From an uncultured Taibaiella sp. (GTDB taxonomy: Bacteria > Bacteroidota > Bacteroidia > Chitinophagales > Chitinophagaceae): DNA of 7,161 nucleotides. The stretch spans positions 1-7,161 of the forward strand of contig CAMPJV010000131.1 of the NCBI GenBank assembly GCA_946886975.1, in the 5' to 3' direction. Below the pieces are notes generated by a model, which had not been told where the DNA came from, ran no database searches, and saw nothing but the letters and a program-made list of their open reading frames with translations. Each line of letters opens with the position of its first letter. The first letter of the stretch is position 1. The translations under genes and the position numbers were made by a program. This document shows positions 5,885 through 7,161 of this stretch, one piece after another.

Positions 5885-7000
5885 TCATTGCTCTATTTCC
5901 TTTAGCTCTGCAGTAATTACCGTTCGGAGACTGCATGTGTTCCTCATTTTTTCGGAAGCAGCTTTCGAGAGCTTTAAAAACTCCTGGGGGTTGTCGTAAA
6001 GAAACTCGAACACATCAGCGATCTCATCGGCGCTTCTTGTCAGAAAGCCATCTTTCCGGTCTGCCACAAATTCCGGGATTGCGGTATTCTGGGATGTTAC
6101 CGGCACTAGTCCGCTGGCCATGGCCTCACACATGGATACTCCCTGTGAGTCCTGCCTTGTCGGGCAGAGGAATACACCAAACTCTGAGTGTATACCCGGA
6201 ATAAGCTGATGAGGAACGCTCTGCTGCAAAGTAAGAACATTGTCAAAGTCCTTTACCGGCTGGATAATGGTCTCGAACATATTTCCGTAGACGCTGATAA
6301 GCTTGAAATTGAATTCTCTGAAGATCGGTCTGCGGGATAGGGTCTTTATTGCATTTACCGAGATATCATTCGCATATTTTCTAGACTCAAAAGACCTCAA
6401 CAGTAAAACCTTTAGCCGTTTATCTTCGGATTTCTCCTTGAAACTGAAGAGCTCGGTATCGATAGGATTCGGGATGATCGAAAAATTCCTTATTGATGAC
6501 AGCGTATCGTATTGTGCAATTCGCTTCATCCAGTCGGACACGAAAATGAATTTTATATTTCCATGCCTGTTTGCATATCTGATGAACTTTCGAAAGGTGA
6601 ACTGCTGATGGAAATTATGTACGGCGTGCTTCAGCAGCAAAGGGGATAATACATTCCAGTTATAAAGTCTTCTATACCACCCTATCACTTCATAACCGTG
6701 TACCCAAATCAGGAACGGTCTTTTCATTTTTAGAATCAGCTCGTCGAACATCCAGGACTTAAAGAAATGGATGATGATCTTATCTGGATTAAAATCTTCC
6801 GCTGCTCTTAGCAAAGCGGCTGCATCATCGAACATCTCAATGTCAATCCCTTCGTATGTTATCTCCCGCGGAGTATGGAAAAAGGAGAAGACTCTAACCT
6901 CATGTTTTTTGGCATATTCCTTTACCCGAACGTGAGTAAAAACCGACCCAAGCAAATTATCGGCATGAGGGTAGTTCTCATCCAATATTAGTAATCTCAT
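5885..7000 (-). CDS. Glycosyltransferase, GT4 family-like (GT-B fold)
   Basis: 371 residues, the usual length for a GT4 retaining glycosyltransferase acting at the cytoplasmic face on lipid-linked sugars. The N-terminal domain begins with MRLLILDENYPH and a glycine-containing loop (LLGSVFTHVRVKEYAKKHEVRVFS). FIFVSDWMKR (151-160) and IIPNPIDTELF (175-185) form the typical interdomain region (S..M, NP.D..F). The C-terminal donor-binding domain starts near 196 and contains DSQGVSMCEAMASG (284-297) and PEF.A...DGFL (309-320). In the EX7E motif, the first acidic residue is Asp284 instead of Glu, and the second is Glu292. No membrane segment or signal peptide is evident. The ATG overlaps the upstream epimerase stop as ATGA (6997-7000), implying coupled translation. 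Specificity cannot be read from the sequence; an N-acetylated or uronic-acid sugar donor would fit the neighbours. Confidence 0.87.
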   Translation of the reverse strand: MRLLILDENYPHADNLLGSVFTHVRVKEYAKKHEVRVFSFFHTPREITYEGIDIEMFDDAAALLRAAEDFNPDKIIIHFFKSWMFDELILKMKRPFLIWVHGYEVIGWYRRLYNWNVLSPLLLKHAVHNFHQQFTFRKFIRYANRHGNIKFIFVSDWMKRIAQYDTLSSIRNFSIIPNPIDTELFSFKEKSEDKRLKVLLLRSFESRKYANDISVNAIKTLSRRPIFREFNFKLISVYGNMFETIIQPVKDFDNVLTLQQSVPHQLIPGIHSEFGVFLCPTRQDSQGVSMCEAMASGLVPVTSQNTAIPEFVADRKDGFLTRSADEIADVFEFLYDNPQEFLKLSKAASEKMRNTCSLRTVITAELKEIEQ

Positions 7001-7161
7001 AATTGGTATAGTCTTAATGTTTCAGCGACTATCCGCTCTGAGGCTTTCCCATCTCCGTAGGGATTGACTCCCTTCGACATAGATTCATAAACCTCATTGT
7101 TCTCTATCAGCTCTGACACTTTCGCGATAATTCTTTCCTCCGAGCTACCAACCAGTACCTG
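6997..7161 (-). CDS. wecB: UDP-N-acetylglucosamine 2-epimerase (WecB/WbpI-type, non-hydrolysing), C-terminal fragment
   Basis: The last 54 codons plus TGA stop of a gene that enters from the right edge. The open frame reads QVLVGSSEERI at its start and contains NPYGDGKASERIV shortly before the end. NPYGDG(x)A..RI is the conserved C-terminal signature of non-hydrolysing UDP-GlcNAc 2-epimerases, which invert C2 of UDP-GlcNAc (to UDP-ManNAc) or of related substrates such as UDP-GlcNAc3NAcA (WbpI). The FnlC/WbjD relatives of the L-FucNAc pathway, as I recall them, end differently, so they are less likely. Members are about 370-380 residues, so roughly 85 percent of the protein lies outside the window. 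The stop overlaps the start of the glycosyltransferase gene by four bases. The family is well supported; whether the substrate is UDP-GlcNAc or a diacetamido uronic acid is open, and the latter would fit the acetamidino module downstream. Confidence 0.85.
   Translation of the reverse strand, partial: QVLVGSSEERIIAKVSELIENNEVYESMSKGVNPYGDGKASERIVAETLRLYQL

Noticed and set aside
1..7161. CRISPR arrays, tRNA or rRNA genes, insertion sequences, long repeats
   Set aside because: No regularly spaced repeats, no tRNA-like cloverleaf, no transposase-like frame and no terminal inverted repeats were seen; nearly all bases are in the nine genes listed.

Overview
The window is a piece of a surface-polysaccharide (O-antigen, capsule or exopolysaccharide) biosynthesis locus. 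Every gene I can support lies on the minus strand, so transcription runs from the right edge to the left edge. Genes are packed head to tail with overlaps or gaps of 3-5 bases, except for one 74-base gap before asnB. The organism is most likely a member of the Bacteroidota (Chitinophaga/Pedobacter/Cytophaga-like). This is inferred from moderate GC, almost no Shine-Dalgarno sequences before starts, several TTG starts, and protein style. The sequence holds no rRNA or other direct taxonomic marker.

Layout in transcription order: (1) the last 54 codons of a WecB/WbpI-type UDP-N-acetylglucosamine 2-epimerase (6997-7161, cut by the edge); (2) a GT-B glycosyltransferase of family GT4 type (5885-7000); (3) a 74-base gap with crossing inverted repeats (5811-5884); (4) asnB, a two-domain glutamine-dependent asparagine synthetase (3960-5810); (5) hisH, a glutaminase subunit (3342-3956); (6) a HisF paralogue of the HisF2/WbuZ/AglZ type (2575-3342); (7) a WbuX/WbpG/PseA-type N-acetyl sugar amidotransferase (1427-2578); (8) a second GT-B glycosyltransferase (276-1421); (9) the first ~96 codons of a multi-pass membrane protein (1-289, cut by the edge).

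The core is an acetamidino-sugar module. HisH should hydrolyse glutamine, the HisF-like barrel should conduct the ammonia, and the PP-loop enzyme should activate an N-acetyl group on a nucleotide sugar and convert acetamido to acetamidino. The HisF-like protein supports this directly: its first catalytic Asp of the cyclase (position 11) is Leu, while the residues that form the ammonia gate (Arg5, Glu46, Lys99, Glu168) are all present. It is therefore very unlikely to serve histidine synthesis. With the WecB/WbpI-type epimerase upstream, a 2,3-diamino-mannuronic-acid-like sugar (as in Pseudomonas aeruginosa O5) is one plausible substrate, but the sugar cannot be fixed from this window. AsnB directly upstream of hisH may amidate a sugar carboxyl group or simply make asparagine. 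The two glycosyltransferases would add sugars to the lipid-linked repeat unit, and the membrane protein could be a polymerase, flippase or ligase.

The module type itself is known. The points most worth a second look are the residue changes in the HisF-like, HisH and sugar amidotransferase proteins, and the side-by-side placement of two glutamine-dependent amidation systems.
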